64,000 nucleotides of DNA, taken from NCBI RefSeq assembly GCF_001528665.1, contig NZ_BBYJ01000008.1, positions 186,001-250,000 of the forward strand. The letters run 5' to 3'. Source of the DNA: Microtetraspora malaysiensis. GTDB taxonomy: Bacteria; Actinomycetota; Actinomycetes; Streptosporangiales; Streptosporangiaceae. This document shows, piece by piece, positions 36,105-44,580 of this stretch. The notes beneath the pieces are model-generated. The model did no database searches and was not told the origin of the DNA. It was given only the letters and a program-made list of their open reading frames with translations. Position numbers and translations under genes: made by a program. Within the stretch, counting starts at the first letter, position 1, and every line of letters starts with the position of its first letter.

Positions 36105-37121
36105 TCACGCGACGCGCGGAGGCGCGGTGCTCTCCCTGACGACCAGATCGGTGGCCAGCTCAACCCGGCGCGGCTCGGGCACCTCGCCCCTGCCGATGGC
36201 GAGGACCATCCGGGCGGCGAGCGCGGCCATCTCCTGGAGCGGCTGGCGGACGGTGGTCAGCGGTGGCCAGGCGGAACGGGCGAGGGGGAGGTCGTCGAAG
36301 CCGACCACGGACAGGTCCTCCGGCACCCGCAGGCCGCGCTGCCTGGCCGCCTCGAAGACACCGAACGCCTGCATGTCGCAGCCCGCGAAGATCGCGGTAG
36401 GCGGGTCGGGGAGCGACAGCAGCGCGTGCCCCTGGTCCCGGCCGGAGCCGACGAGGAAGTCGCCGTTCCTGATCAGCTCGGGGTCGACGGCGAGGCCCGC
36501 GGTCTCGAGCCCGGCCCGGTATCCGTCGATGCGGGCCCGGCTGCAGAGCATGTCGGGCGGGCCCCCGATCATGCCGATCCTGGTGTGGCCGAGTTCGAGC
36601 AGGTGCCGGGTGGCGGCCAGCCCGCCGTGCCAGTTGGTGGCGCCCACCGACGTCATGCCGGGGGCGGGCTCGCCGTCCGGGTCCACCACCACGAACGGGA
36701 TGGCGCGGGCGTTGAGCTGCCCCTGCTGGCGCGTGGACAGATGCGACCCGACGATGATCGCGCCGTCGGTGCGGCGGGCCGCGATGCGGTCGATCCAGTC
36801 GCGGCCGGGGCCGGTCTTGGTGTGCAGCACGGAGACGACCACGCTCGCCTCCGTCTCGCGCGCCGCGGTCTCGGCGCCGCGGATCAGCTCCATCGCCCAC
36901 GGGCTCTCGACCTCGGCGAAGACCAGGTCGACGAGGCCGACCGGCCCGTCACCGTGGCCGGTCCTGCGCTGGTAGCCGTGTTTGTGGAGGAGGCGCTCGA
37001 CCCGCTGCCTGGTCTCGGACGCCACCTCGGGCCGGCCGTTGATCACCTTCGAGACAGTGGGGACGGAGACTCCGGCCTCCTTGGCTATCAGGGCGATCGT
37101 CACCCGTCTCTTCGCTGGCAT
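36105..37121 (-). CDS. LacI-family transcriptional repressor of the adjacent sugar-uptake operon (CebR-like)
   Basis: 338 residues. The N-terminal LacI helix-turn-helix is complete (VTIALIAKEAGVSVPTVSKVINGR), and the hinge LLHKHGYQRR is followed by a periplasmic-binding-protein-like effector domain. It is divergent from an ABC sugar operon plus a glycosidase and presumably represses it until a sugar binds. Two palindromes in the shared intergenic region are candidate operators. TGGGATCGCTCCCA differs by one base from the CebR operator TGGGAGCGCTCCCA that I know from Streptomyces. The CebR assignment is inference from the site and context; the effector is probably an oligosaccharide such as cellobiose. 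Confidence 0.88.
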   Translation of the reverse strand: MPAKRRVTIALIAKEAGVSVPTVSKVINGRPEVASETRQRVERLLHKHGYQRRTGHGDGPVGLVDLVFAEVESPWAMELIRGAETAARETEASVVVSVLHTKTGPGRDWIDRIAARRTDGAIIVGSHLSTRQQGQLNARAIPFVVVDPDGEPAPGMTSVGATNWHGGLAATRHLLELGHTRIGMIGGPPDMLCSRARIDGYRAGLETAGLAVDPELIRNGDFLVGSGRDQGHALLSLPDPPTAIFAGCDMQAFGVFEAARQRGLRVPEDLSVVGFDDLPLARSAWPPLTTVRQPLQEMAALAARMVLAIGRGEVPEPRRVELATDLVVRESTAPPRVA

Positions 37122-37135
37122 GGACGACAGATTAG

Positions 37136-37149
37136 CCGAAAACTTTCGG
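37136..37149. promoter_or_regulatory. LacI-type palindrome CCGAAAACTTTCGG
   Basis: Perfect 6-bp arms with a two-base centre, 15 bases before the lacI-type start codon. The GAAA-NN-TTTC core is the classic shape of LacI/GalR-family operators in actinobacteria. The placement would allow autoregulation. Confidence 0.6.
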
Positions 37150-37176
37150 ATGCGCTTCCCCCGGTATTCCCCGCTA

Positions 37177-37190
37177 TGGGATCGCTCCCA
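37177..37190. promoter_or_regulatory. CebR-like operator TGGGATCGCTCCCA
   Basis: This 14-base site is one mismatch from the CebR consensus and lies 10 bases upstream of the -35 element of the uptake operon. Confidence 0.6.
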
Positions 37191-37199
37191 CGGAGACTA

Positions 37200-37229
37200 T
37201 TGACGCGTAACGCGCGATCTACCTATTCT
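37200..37229 (+). promoter_or_regulatory. Promoter of the sugar-uptake operon
   Basis: TTGACG (37200-37205) and TATTCT (37224-37229) are separated by 18 bases and match the housekeeping -35/-10 consensus at five and four positions. The lipoprotein start lies 86 bases downstream. Confidence 0.6.
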
Positions 37230-37314
37230 CCGGGTCACGAAATATTCGGGGGTGCACCTGAAACTTTCACTCGGGCTCCGCGCGGGTCCGGAGATGAGGA
37301 AGGGAAGCACTGAC

Positions 37315-38598
37315 ATGTCGTTGACGCGACGAGGTGTGGTCTTGTTCGCGACGGCCGCGCTCGTCCTGGCGGGCTGCTCCAGCCAGGGCGGCGACGGAGC
37401 GGCGGACAAGACCGCGTCCGAGAAGGTCACCGTCGAGTGGTGGAACATCGCCACCACCGAGCCGTGGAAGTCCCTCCTCGCCGAGCAGGCCAAGGCGTAC
37501 GAGGCGGCCCACCCCAACGTGACGATCAAGAACGTCCCCATCGAGAACGAGGCGTTCAAGGCCAAGATCGCCACCGCGACCCAGTCGGGGAAGGCACCCG
37601 ACATCTACGCGACCTGGGGCGGCGGCGTCCTCCAGCAACAGATCGACGCGGGGCTGGTGAAGGACCTCTCCGCCGACACCGCGTCCTGGATCGGCAACTT
37701 CACCCCGGCCTCCCTGCAGGCGTACCAGTTCGACGGCAAGACGTACGCGATCCCGGACGACATCGGCATGGTCGGCTTCTGGTACAACAAGGCGCTGTTC
37801 GCCAAGGCGGGCATCACCGAGCCGCCGGGCACGTGGAGCCAGTTCCTCGACGACGTCAAGAAACTCAAGACCGCGGGCGTCACGCCGATCGCCCTGGCCG
37901 GCAAGGAGAAATGGCCGGGCCACTACTACTGGGCCTACCTCGCCATGCGCATCGCCGGCCTGGACGCGCTCAAGCAGGCGGGCGCCGACCACGACTTCAC
38001 CAAGCCGGAGTTCGTGTCGGCGGGCGAGCACCTCAAGCAGCTCGTCGACCTCCAGCCGTTCCAGAAGGGCTTCCTCGGCGCGGGCTACTCGACCCCCGAC
38101 GGCCAGGCGGCCACCGTGAGCAACGGCAAGGCCGCGATGGAGCTGATGGGCCAGTGGGCTCCGGCCGTCGAGAACGACGCGGGCAAGGGGCTCGGTGAGA
38201 ACCTCGGCTTCTTCCCCTTCCCCGCCGTCGAGGGCGGCAAGGGTTCGGCGACCGACGCCTTCGGCGGTGGCGGCGGCTACGCGGTCGGCGCGAACGCCCC
38301 GGCCGAGGCGCTCGACTTCCTGAAGTTCCTCCACGACCCGGCCCAGCACCGCAAGGTGGTGGAATCCGGCGCGATCCTGCCCGTGCTCAAGGACGAGGAG
38401 GACGCGGTCAAGGACCCGAACCTCGCCGTCGTCGCGAAGACGCTCGCCTCCGCGACCGGGTTCCAGCTCTACCTCGATCAGGCCTACCCGCCCGCCGTGG
38501 GCCAGGAGGTCAACGACAGCGTGGCGGCGCTCATCGCGGGCTCCAAGAGCCCCGAGGAGGTCGCGCAGGCCATCACCGAGACGGCCAAGTCCGAATAA
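37315..38598 (+). CDS. ABC sugar transporter substrate-binding lipoprotein
   Basis: 427 residues. The signal peptide ends in the lipobox LVLAGC, so the protein is lipid-anchored outside the membrane. The remainder is a cluster B extracellular solute-binding protein (family 1): VTVEWWNIATTEPWKSLL, IATATQSGKAPDIYATWGG, IPDDIGMVGFWYNKALF and MELMGQWAP. It should bind an oligosaccharide, by context a beta-glucan fragment, and deliver it to the two permeases that follow. No ATPase gene is present, as in the Streptomyces CebEFG system that shares MsiK. A stable hairpin lies between it and the first permease. Confidence 0.93.
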   Translation: MSLTRRGVVLFATAALVLAGCSSQGGDGAADKTASEKVTVEWWNIATTEPWKSLLAEQAKAYEAAHPNVTIKNVPIENEAFKAKIATATQSGKAPDIYATWGGGVLQQQIDAGLVKDLSADTASWIGNFTPASLQAYQFDGKTYAIPDDIGMVGFWYNKALFAKAGITEPPGTWSQFLDDVKKLKTAGVTPIALAGKEKWPGHYYWAYLAMRIAGLDALKQAGADHDFTKPEFVSAGEHLKQLVDLQPFQKGFLGAGYSTPDGQAATVSNGKAAMELMGQWAPAVENDAGKGLGENLGFFPFPAVEGGKGSATDAFGGGGGYAVGANAPAEALDFLKFLHDPAQHRKVVESGAILPVLKDEEDAVKDPNLAVVAKTLASATGFQLYLDQAYPPAVGQEVNDSVAALIAGSKSPEEVAQAITETAKSE

Positions 38599-38612
38599 GC
38601 CCACCCAGGAGT

Positions 38613-38643
38613 GCGGGCCGGGCGACGACCTCGCCCGGCCCGC
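38613..38643 (+). terminator. Intra-operon hairpin after the binding-protein gene
   Basis: Perfect 13-bp G/C-rich arms (38613-38625 and 38631-38643) enclose a five-base loop, 14 bases after the stop. With no T-run, it probably stabilises the upstream mRNA or partly terminates, so that more binding protein than permease is made. Confidence 0.7.
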
Positions 38644-38687
38644 GCGCCCGGCACGGACCCACGAGACGACGGACGGAGCGAAGCGAC

Positions 38688-39689
38688 GTGACACCCCCGG
38701 CCCTGACGGGCGAGCGATCGGAGAGCCCCGCGGCCCATCCCCGTACGGCGCGCGCGCAGGCGCCTCCGGAGGCCCGCCGCCGGCGGTTCCGCGGCCTGGT
38801 GACGATCACCCTGTTCCTGCTCCCGGCGCTGGTGCTCTTCACCCTCCTGGTGCTGGTGCCGATCGCCGTCGCCGGATACACCAGCCTGTTCAAGTGGAAC
38901 GGCCTCGGCGGCCTGCCCACCCAGTTCATCGGGCTGGACAACTTCACCCGGATGTTCGGCGACGAGATCTTCCTCGGCGACCTGTGGCGGGGCCTGATCC
39001 TGATCGTCCTGTCGGTCACGATCCAGCTCCCGCTGGCGCTCGGCATCGCGATGCTGCTCAACCAGAAGATGCGCGGGCGCGCGGTCTACCGGATGCTGTT
39101 CTTCGCGCCGTACATGCTGTCCGAGGTGATCACCGGCGTCCTGTTCACCATGATCCTGTCGCCGGACGAGGGGCTGGCGAACCAGGTCCTGGGCGCCGTC
39201 GGGCTGGAGTCGCTGGAGTCGGAGTGGCTCGGTAACCCGTCCACCGTCCTCGTGTCCGTCTTCATCGTCATGACCTGGAAGTACTTCGGCTTCCACATGA
39301 TCCTCTACCTCGCCGGCCGGCAGGGCATCCCGAAGGAACTGGGCGAGGCGGCCTCCATCGACGGGGCGAGCGCGTGGGAGCAGTTCCGCTACATCACCCT
39401 GCCGCTGCTCGGGCCGACGATCCGCATCAGCGTCTTCCTGTCGGTCATCGGCGCGATCCAGCTCTTCGACCTGGTGTGGGTCCTGACCAGCGGAGGTCCG
39501 ATCCACTCCTCCGAGACCATGGCCGTCACGATGTTCCAGTTCGGCTTCAAGCGGTCCCAGGTCGGCTACGGCACCGCGATCAGCGTCGTCATGTTCCTGA
39601 TCAGCCTGATCTTCGCGCTGGGCTACCAGCGGTACGTCCTGCGCCGCGACACCGAAGGAGCGATCACCACCATGCGGGACCAGCGATGA
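38688..39689 (+). CDS. ABC sugar transporter permease 1
   Basis: 333 residues, of the CebF/UgpA (MalF-like) type. After a ~35-residue cytoplasmic tail there are six hydrophobic segments. The EAA loop GEAASIDGASAWEQFRYITLPLL contacts the ATPase. The start is a GTG at 38688, 89 bases after the binding-protein gene. Its last codons overlap the start of the second permease (ATGA). Confidence 0.93.
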   Translation: MTPPALTGERSESPAAHPRTARAQAPPEARRRRFRGLVTITLFLLPALVLFTLLVLVPIAVAGYTSLFKWNGLGGLPTQFIGLDNFTRMFGDEIFLGDLWRGLILIVLSVTIQLPLALGIAMLLNQKMRGRAVYRMLFFAPYMLSEVITGVLFTMILSPDEGLANQVLGAVGLESLESEWLGNPSTVLVSVFIVMTWKYFGFHMILYLAGRQGIPKELGEAASIDGASAWEQFRYITLPLLGPTIRISVFLSVIGAIQLFDLVWVLTSGGPIHSSETMAVTMFQFGFKRSQVGYGTAISVVMFLISLIFALGYQRYVLRRDTEGAITTMRDQR

Positions 39690-40540
39690 ACACCCACCGC
39701 ACCCGGGCCCGGCGATCGGGCGTCCTCCTCCGTTCCGTCTCGCTCCAGACCCTCGTCGTGGTGCTCGGCGCGCTCGTCGTCGTGCCGCTGCTCTTCGCAC
39801 TCGTCGGCGGGTTCAAGGACACCGCGCAGCTCTCCACGAACCCGTTCGGCCTGCCGTCCCCGTGGGCTCCGGAGAACTACACGGACGTACTCGCGTCGGG
39901 CGTGTTCTGGCGGCAGATCCTCAACAGCGTCTTCATCGCGCTGGCCACGACGCTCGTCGTCGTGGGCCTGTCGGCCATGGCGGCCTTCGTCTTCGCCCGC
40001 TTCGCGTTCCGCGGCAGGGAGGCGCTGTACACGCTGTTCACGGTCGGGCTGATGTTCCCGTTCACGGTGGCGATCCTGCCGCTGTTCGTGCTGGTGCGGA
40101 CCATGGGGCTGCTGGACAACCCGCTCGGGGTGATCCTGCCGCAGGCCGCCTTCGGGCTGCCGATGACGATCATCATCCTGCGCTCCTTTTTCCGGACGAT
40201 CCCGAGGGAGGTCGAGGAGGCGGCGACCATCGACGGATGCACCGCCTTCGGCTTCTTCTGGCGGATCCTGCTGCCGATGGCGCGGCCCGCGCTGGCCACG
40301 GTGTCCGTGCTCGCGATCGTCGCGAGCTGGAACAACTTCTTCCTCCCGTTGGTGATCTTCACCGACCCCAACTGGTGGACCGTCCCGCTCGGGGTCCAGC
40401 AGTTCTCCGGCCAGTACGTCTCGGACACCGCCAAGGTCCTCGCGTACATCGTGCTCGCGATGGTGCCGGCACTGGCCTTCTACGGCGTCGCCGAACGCCA
40501 GCTCATCGGCGGGCTCACCGCTGGTGCCAGCAAGGGATGA
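39686..40540 (+). CDS. ABC sugar transporter permease 2
   Basis: 284 residues, of the CebG/UgpE (MalG-like) type. There are six hydrophobic segments and the EAA loop VEEAATIDGCTAFGFFWRILLPMA. The ATG overlaps the stop of permease 1 (ATGA), so the two subunits are translationally coupled. The C-terminus AERQLIGGLTAGASKG is typical of the family. The frame is open upstream across permease 1, but that part is a shadow. Confidence 0.93.
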   Translation: MNTHRTRARRSGVLLRSVSLQTLVVVLGALVVVPLLFALVGGFKDTAQLSTNPFGLPSPWAPENYTDVLASGVFWRQILNSVFIALATTLVVVGLSAMAAFVFARFAFRGREALYTLFTVGLMFPFTVAILPLFVLVRTMGLLDNPLGVILPQAAFGLPMTIIILRSFFRTIPREVEEAATIDGCTAFGFFWRILLPMARPALATVSVLAIVASWNNFFLPLVIFTDPNWWTVPLGVQQFSGQYVSDTAKVLAYIVLAMVPALAFYGVAERQLIGGLTAGASKG

Positions 40541-40607
40541 CCCTTCGCGTTCGGCCGAACACTATGACCGCCGGGCCGCGTCCCGGTGCTTTTGAGAAGG
40601 AGTTGTG

Positions 40608-41978
40608 ATGACCCTGCGTGTGTCCGGATCCCGCCTCGTCACCGCCGACGGCGCCCCCGTGCGGCTGCGCGGAGTGGGCCTCGGGGGCTGGATGAACATG
40701 GAGAACTTCATCACCGGCTACCCGGCGAACGAGTCTTCGATGCGGGCCGCGGTGCGCGAGGTGCTGGGGGAGGAGCGCTACGAACTGTTCTTCGACCGGC
40801 TGCTCACCGCGTTCTTCGACGCCGCCGACGCGGACCTGCTGGCGGATCTCGGGGTCAACTGCGTGCGCATCCCGGTCAACTACCGGCATTTCGAATCCGA
40901 TGACCGCCCGATGGAGATCGTCGAACACGGCTTCCGCCATCTGGACCGCGTCATCGGCCTGCTCGGCGACCGGGGCATCTACTCCGTGATCGACATGCAT
41001 GCCCTCCCCGGCGCCCAGAACCAGCACTGGCACTCCGACAACCCCACCCATGTCGCCTCCTTCTGGCACCACCGGCATTTCCAGGACCGCGCGGTCCACA
41101 TGTGGGAGGCGATCGCGGACCGGTACAAGGACCACCCGTGGGTCGCGGGCTACAACCCCGTCAACGAGCCCGGGGACGTCGAGGGGCGCGTGGTCGGGCC
41201 GTTCTACGACCGCCTGGTCAAGGCGGTGCGCGCGGTGGACCCGGCGCACGTGCTCTTCCTCGACGGGAACCGTTACTCCACCGACTTCTCGATATTTCGT
41301 GAGGTGTACGAGAACACGGTGTTCGTCTGCCACGACTACGCGCTGGCCGGGTTCGCGCACGGCGGGCCGTACCCCGGCTACACGCGTGGCGAGTGGTGCG
41401 ACCGCGCCGAGCTGGAACGCGCCTTCGAGCGGCGGACCGCCTTCCAGCGGGAGACCGGCACGCCGGTGTGGGTCGGCGAGTTCGGCCCGGTCTACACGGG
41501 CGCCCCCGAGATCGACGCCCAGCGGTGCCAGATCCTGCGCGACCAGCTCGAGATCTACGACGCGCAGGAGGCCGGGTGGTCGCTGTGGACGTACAAGGAC
41601 GTCGGCCTCCAGGGCCTCGTCTACGCCTCCGGGCCGTACATGGACAGGTTCGGGCCGTTCATCGCCAAGAAGAAGCGGCTCGGCGCCGACCGGTGGGGCT
41701 CGACCATGGAGGAGGCCGCGACCGACCTCGCGCCGCTGCACGGCCTGATGGAGCGGGAGTTCCCGAACTGGGACCCCTATCCCTGGGGCGCCCGCTACCA
41801 GATCGACGATCTCCTGCGGCACATCCTCATCGCCCAGGCCCTGCTGCCGGAGTACGCGGAGCTCTTCCGCGGTCTGTCCGACGACGAGCTCGTGGCCCTC
41901 GCCGACTCCTTCGCGCTCACCCAGTGCGTACGGCGGGAGCCCCTGATCGAGCTCCTGGCCGGGAACCTGGCGCGGTAG
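40608..41978 (+). CDS. Glycoside hydrolase, GH5-type (cytoplasmic)
   Basis: 456 residues without a signal peptide. The TIM barrel shows RLRGVGLGGWMNMENF, NCVRIPVNYRHF, the acid/base Glu in YNPVNEPGD and the nucleophile Glu in PVWVGEFGPVY, followed by GWSLWTYKDVG. This is the GH5/cellulase pattern. Inside the cell it probably cleaves the oligosaccharide imported by the preceding ABC system; Streptomyces ceb operons use a GH1 beta-glucosidase (BglC) at this place, so the enzyme type differs. GAAGGAG precedes the ATG at 40608 at good spacing; the adjacent GTG at 40605 is less likely. It is 67 bases after permease 2. Confidence 0.9.
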   Translation: MTLRVSGSRLVTADGAPVRLRGVGLGGWMNMENFITGYPANESSMRAAVREVLGEERYELFFDRLLTAFFDAADADLLADLGVNCVRIPVNYRHFESDDRPMEIVEHGFRHLDRVIGLLGDRGIYSVIDMHALPGAQNQHWHSDNPTHVASFWHHRHFQDRAVHMWEAIADRYKDHPWVAGYNPVNEPGDVEGRVVGPFYDRLVKAVRAVDPAHVLFLDGNRYSTDFSIFREVYENTVFVCHDYALAGFAHGGPYPGYTRGEWCDRAELERAFERRTAFQRETGTPVWVGEFGPVYTGAPEIDAQRCQILRDQLEIYDAQEAGWSLWTYKDVGLQGLVYASGPYMDRFGPFIAKKKRLGADRWGSTMEEAATDLAPLHGLMEREFPNWDPYPWGARYQIDDLLRHILIAQALLPEYAELFRGLSDDELVALADSFALTQCVRREPLIELLAGNLAR

Positions 41979-42362
41979 GCGCCCCTCTTCGGACCGTGGC
42001 TCGCCCGCTCCGCCCGGCGGCGAGCCGCGGGACTCCCGGCATGCCGCCGCGACTCTCGCCCGGAACGCCGAACTCAGGGAGTGTCGCGGTGAATCTCGCA
42101 AAATGGTATGTCCGGAATTCACGGATATTGCGGCGAATTTCGCGCGTTGGCATGTTCCAATAGGGAGTGGCCGGGTCTCGTCTTCCGCAGCGTGCGAGGC
42201 CCGGCCGCCTGACCGCTCCCGCTCCGCGCTCGACCCGGCCGCCTGACCGCTCCCGCTCCGCGCTCGACCCGGGCGGCGGCCGATCCGGCCCGCGCCCCCG
42301 CTCGGAGGGGCGTCCCAGCGGAACTCCGCCGGGTTCGGCCTGGACCGTGTCGCGGGCTCCGG
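41979..42362. other. 384-base intergenic region with a tandem 34-base duplication
   Basis: Convergent gene ends flank it. It holds the tandem repeat at 42200-42267 and an AT-richer patch around 42090-42165. I see no supportable gene or RNA. Confidence 0.5.
42200..42267. repeat. Perfect 34-base tandem duplication
   Basis: Two identical head-to-tail copies (42200-42233 and 42234-42267), each beginning CCCGGCCGCCTGACCGCTCC. They lie between convergent genes and look like a replication slip. Confidence 0.85.
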
Positions 42363-43166
42363 CTACCGCCCGCTCTGCCACCGCGCCCGCCGTACGGCGA
42401 GGCCGGCGGCCCGCGTGGCCAGCGCGGGCGACAGCCGTACCAGCCGCCAGACGAGCCGGGCCGAGGCGGGCGCCACGATGAGCGCGCGGTTCCGGGCCAC
42501 GCCGCGCAGGATGTCGCGGACCAGCGCGTCCACCGGGTAGAGCCGCCCCTGCGCCCGCACCGCGGCCCGCCGGGCCTGCTCGCCGACCTCCGTCGGCGGC
42601 AGGCCCGGATTGGCGCGGTCGAGCAGCGGGGTGTCCACGAAACCGGGGCAGACGACGCTCACCCGGACGCCCCGGGCGGCGGCCTCCGCGCGCAGCGCCA
42701 GCGACAGGCCGACGACGGCGTGCTTGCTCGCCGTGTAGGGGGCCATCAGCGGCGCCGGGGTGAGCCCGGCGAGGGAGGCGGTGTTCACGATGTGGCCGAA
42801 GCCCTGCCGCACCATGATCGGGTAGGCCGCGTGGACCCCGTGCACCACCCCGCGCAGGTTGACGTCGATCGCGGCGTTCCAGTGGTCGAGCGTCATCTCG
42901 TCCGCGTACCCGCCGATCGCGATCCCGGCGTTGTTGAACACGTAGTCGAGCCGGCCGTGCTCGTCCCGGACGGCGGCGAAAAGGTCCCGCACCGCGCCCG
43001 CGTCGGTCACGTCGAGGACGGCGTGGGCGCAGCCGAGCTCGGCGGCCGTCTCCTCGGCGTTCCGGACGTCGGCGACCGTCACATACGCGCCCCGCGCGAC
43101 CAGCTCGCGGGCCAGCGCCCGGCCGATCCCCGAGGCTCCACCTGTGACGACGACGGTTCTGCTCAT
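42363..43166 (-). CDS. Short-chain dehydrogenase/reductase
   Basis: 267 residues. The Rossmann motif is VVTGGASGIGRALA, the NAG motif is VFNNAGIAIGG, a Ser lies in IVNTASLAGLTPAP and the catalytic YxxxK is in YTASKHAVVG. PGFVDTPLL follows the active site. The last ~50 residues (ALVRDILRGVARNRALIVAPASARLVWRL) resemble SDRs that act on steroid- or lipid-like substrates and often associate with membranes. The start is the ATG at 43166. Divergent from the flavoenzyme gene. Confidence 0.92.
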   Translation of the reverse strand: MSRTVVVTGGASGIGRALARELVARGAYVTVADVRNAEETAAELGCAHAVLDVTDAGAVRDLFAAVRDEHGRLDYVFNNAGIAIGGYADEMTLDHWNAAIDVNLRGVVHGVHAAYPIMVRQGFGHIVNTASLAGLTPAPLMAPYTASKHAVVGLSLALRAEAAARGVRVSVVCPGFVDTPLLDRANPGLPPTEVGEQARRAAVRAQGRLYPVDALVRDILRGVARNRALIVAPASARLVWRLVRLSPALATRAAGLAVRRARWQSGR

Positions 43167-43383
43167 CCGCGCCCCTCTCCCGGTGCTTCCGCCGGCCTCC
43201 TTTGAGTTGTACGAGCCATCCGTCAGCGGTGCAAACAGGACACTTCGGCAATCGTGCGCGTTTGCCCTACTCACAAGATTCTTTCGCGATAAAGTTCCTA
43301 TGGGGCACGCGTGTGTGACCTTCTTGAACGTCCTGACCTCACCTACTGTGGAACCCGGAAACGGCGAAGCATGGGGAGCTTGC

Positions 43384-44580
43384 GTGCGTGAGACCTGTGA
43401 AGTCGCGATCGTCGGCGGCGGAGTCATCGGATGCGCGATCGCGCACAGGATCAGGTCACAGGGCCGGAGCGTCGTCCTCGTCGAGGCGGCGTCCCAGCTC
43501 GGCCTCGGGGCCTCGGACGCCGCGATGGGCGGCATCCTCACCCAGACCGAGAGCTCGTGCCTCGGCCGGCTGAGCCCCGTCATCAAGCACAGCCGCGACC
43601 TCTACCCGGCGTGGCTGGCCGAGCTGGCCGAGATCTCCGGCGTCGAGGTCCCGGTGCTGGACGGCGGCGACATCCAGGTGGCCCTCGACGACGAGGAGAT
43701 GACCCGCCTGGAGACGGAGATCCTGCCCCTGTGGGAGGCGTCGCCGTTCGCGGTCGAGCAGCTCACCGCCGCCGAGGCCCGGAAGCTCGAACCCCTCCTC
43801 AGCGAGGCGGTGGTCGGCGGCTTCCTGCTGCCGGACGAGCTGGCCCTCGACCCGCGCGAGCTGATGGGCGCGCTGCGCCGCACGATGGAGCGCGCCGGCG
43901 TCGCCGTACGGCTCGAGGCCCGCGCCCTGCGGGTGGCGTCCGGCCCCGGCGGCGCGCGCGTCGAGCTGCGGGGCGGCGAGACGATCCACGCCGAGACCGT
44001 CATCGTGGCCGCCGGGCACCTCAGCGGCCTGCTGCTGCCCGCTCTCGACGCCGTGATGCTGCCGATCAAGGGCGAGGCGTACAACGTGCGCCGCCCCGGC
44101 TTCACGACCTACCCGCTGCGCCACCACGTCTTCGCCGAGATCACCTCCGACGGCCGTACCGGCTATCCGTACCTGGTGCCCCGGCACGACGGGCGGCTCG
44201 CCGTCGGCGTCACCTACGAGGAGGGTGTGGGCGACCCCACCCCGACCGCCGCCGGCCGCGACGAGATCGCCCGCTGGACGGCCACGCTCATGCCGGCCGT
44301 GGCGGACTGGCCGGTCGAGCGCCACTGGGCGGGGCTGCGCCCGGCGAGCGCCGACCACATTCCGATCATCGGGTACGTCGACGACCACCGCAGGCTGGTG
44401 GCGGCGACCGGCCACGCCGGCCTCGGCATCACCCTCGCCCCGGCCACCGCCGAGCTGGTCACGGCCGTGCTGGACGGCCGAGCCGACGAGGAGATCGCGC
44501 GGAGTCTGGAGATCTGCCGCCCGGACCGCGCGTTCACCCCGCTCAGGACGGCTCCGAAGCCTGCTCCCACAGCTCCTTGA
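43384..44580 (+). CDS. FAD-dependent amine/amino-acid oxidase (glycine oxidase/DadA-like)
   Basis: 398 residues. The FAD dinucleotide motif is VAIVGGGVIGCAIAHRIRSQG followed by VVLVEAA, and the C-terminal FAD region is GLRPASADHIPIIGYV, then ATGHAGLGITLAPATAELV, the standard DAO-family end. It should oxidise glycine, sarcosine or a D-amino acid to the imine and H2O2. ThiO-type enzymes supply dehydroglycine for thiamine, but no thi genes are nearby. The GTG at 43384 follows GGGGAGC. Its last 38 bases overlap the convergent 3' end of the SCO252x-type cluster. Confidence 0.88.
   Translation: MRETCEVAIVGGGVIGCAIAHRIRSQGRSVVLVEAASQLGLGASDAAMGGILTQTESSCLGRLSPVIKHSRDLYPAWLAELAEISGVEVPVLDGGDIQVALDDEEMTRLETEILPLWEASPFAVEQLTAAEARKLEPLLSEAVVGGFLLPDELALDPRELMGALRRTMERAGVAVRLEARALRVASGPGGARVELRGGETIHAETVIVAAGHLSGLLLPALDAVMLPIKGEAYNVRRPGFTTYPLRHHVFAEITSDGRTGYPYLVPRHDGRLAVGVTYEEGVGDPTPTAAGRDEIARWTATLMPAVADWPVERHWAGLRPASADHIPIIGYVDDHRRLVAATGHAGLGITLAPATAELVTAVLDGRADEEIARSLEICRPDRAFTPLRTAPKPAPTAP

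Noticed and set aside
41979-42362. Non-coding RNA between the glycosidase and the SDR gene
   Set aside because: Apart from the 34-base duplication, no promoter, conserved motif or convincing structure was seen.
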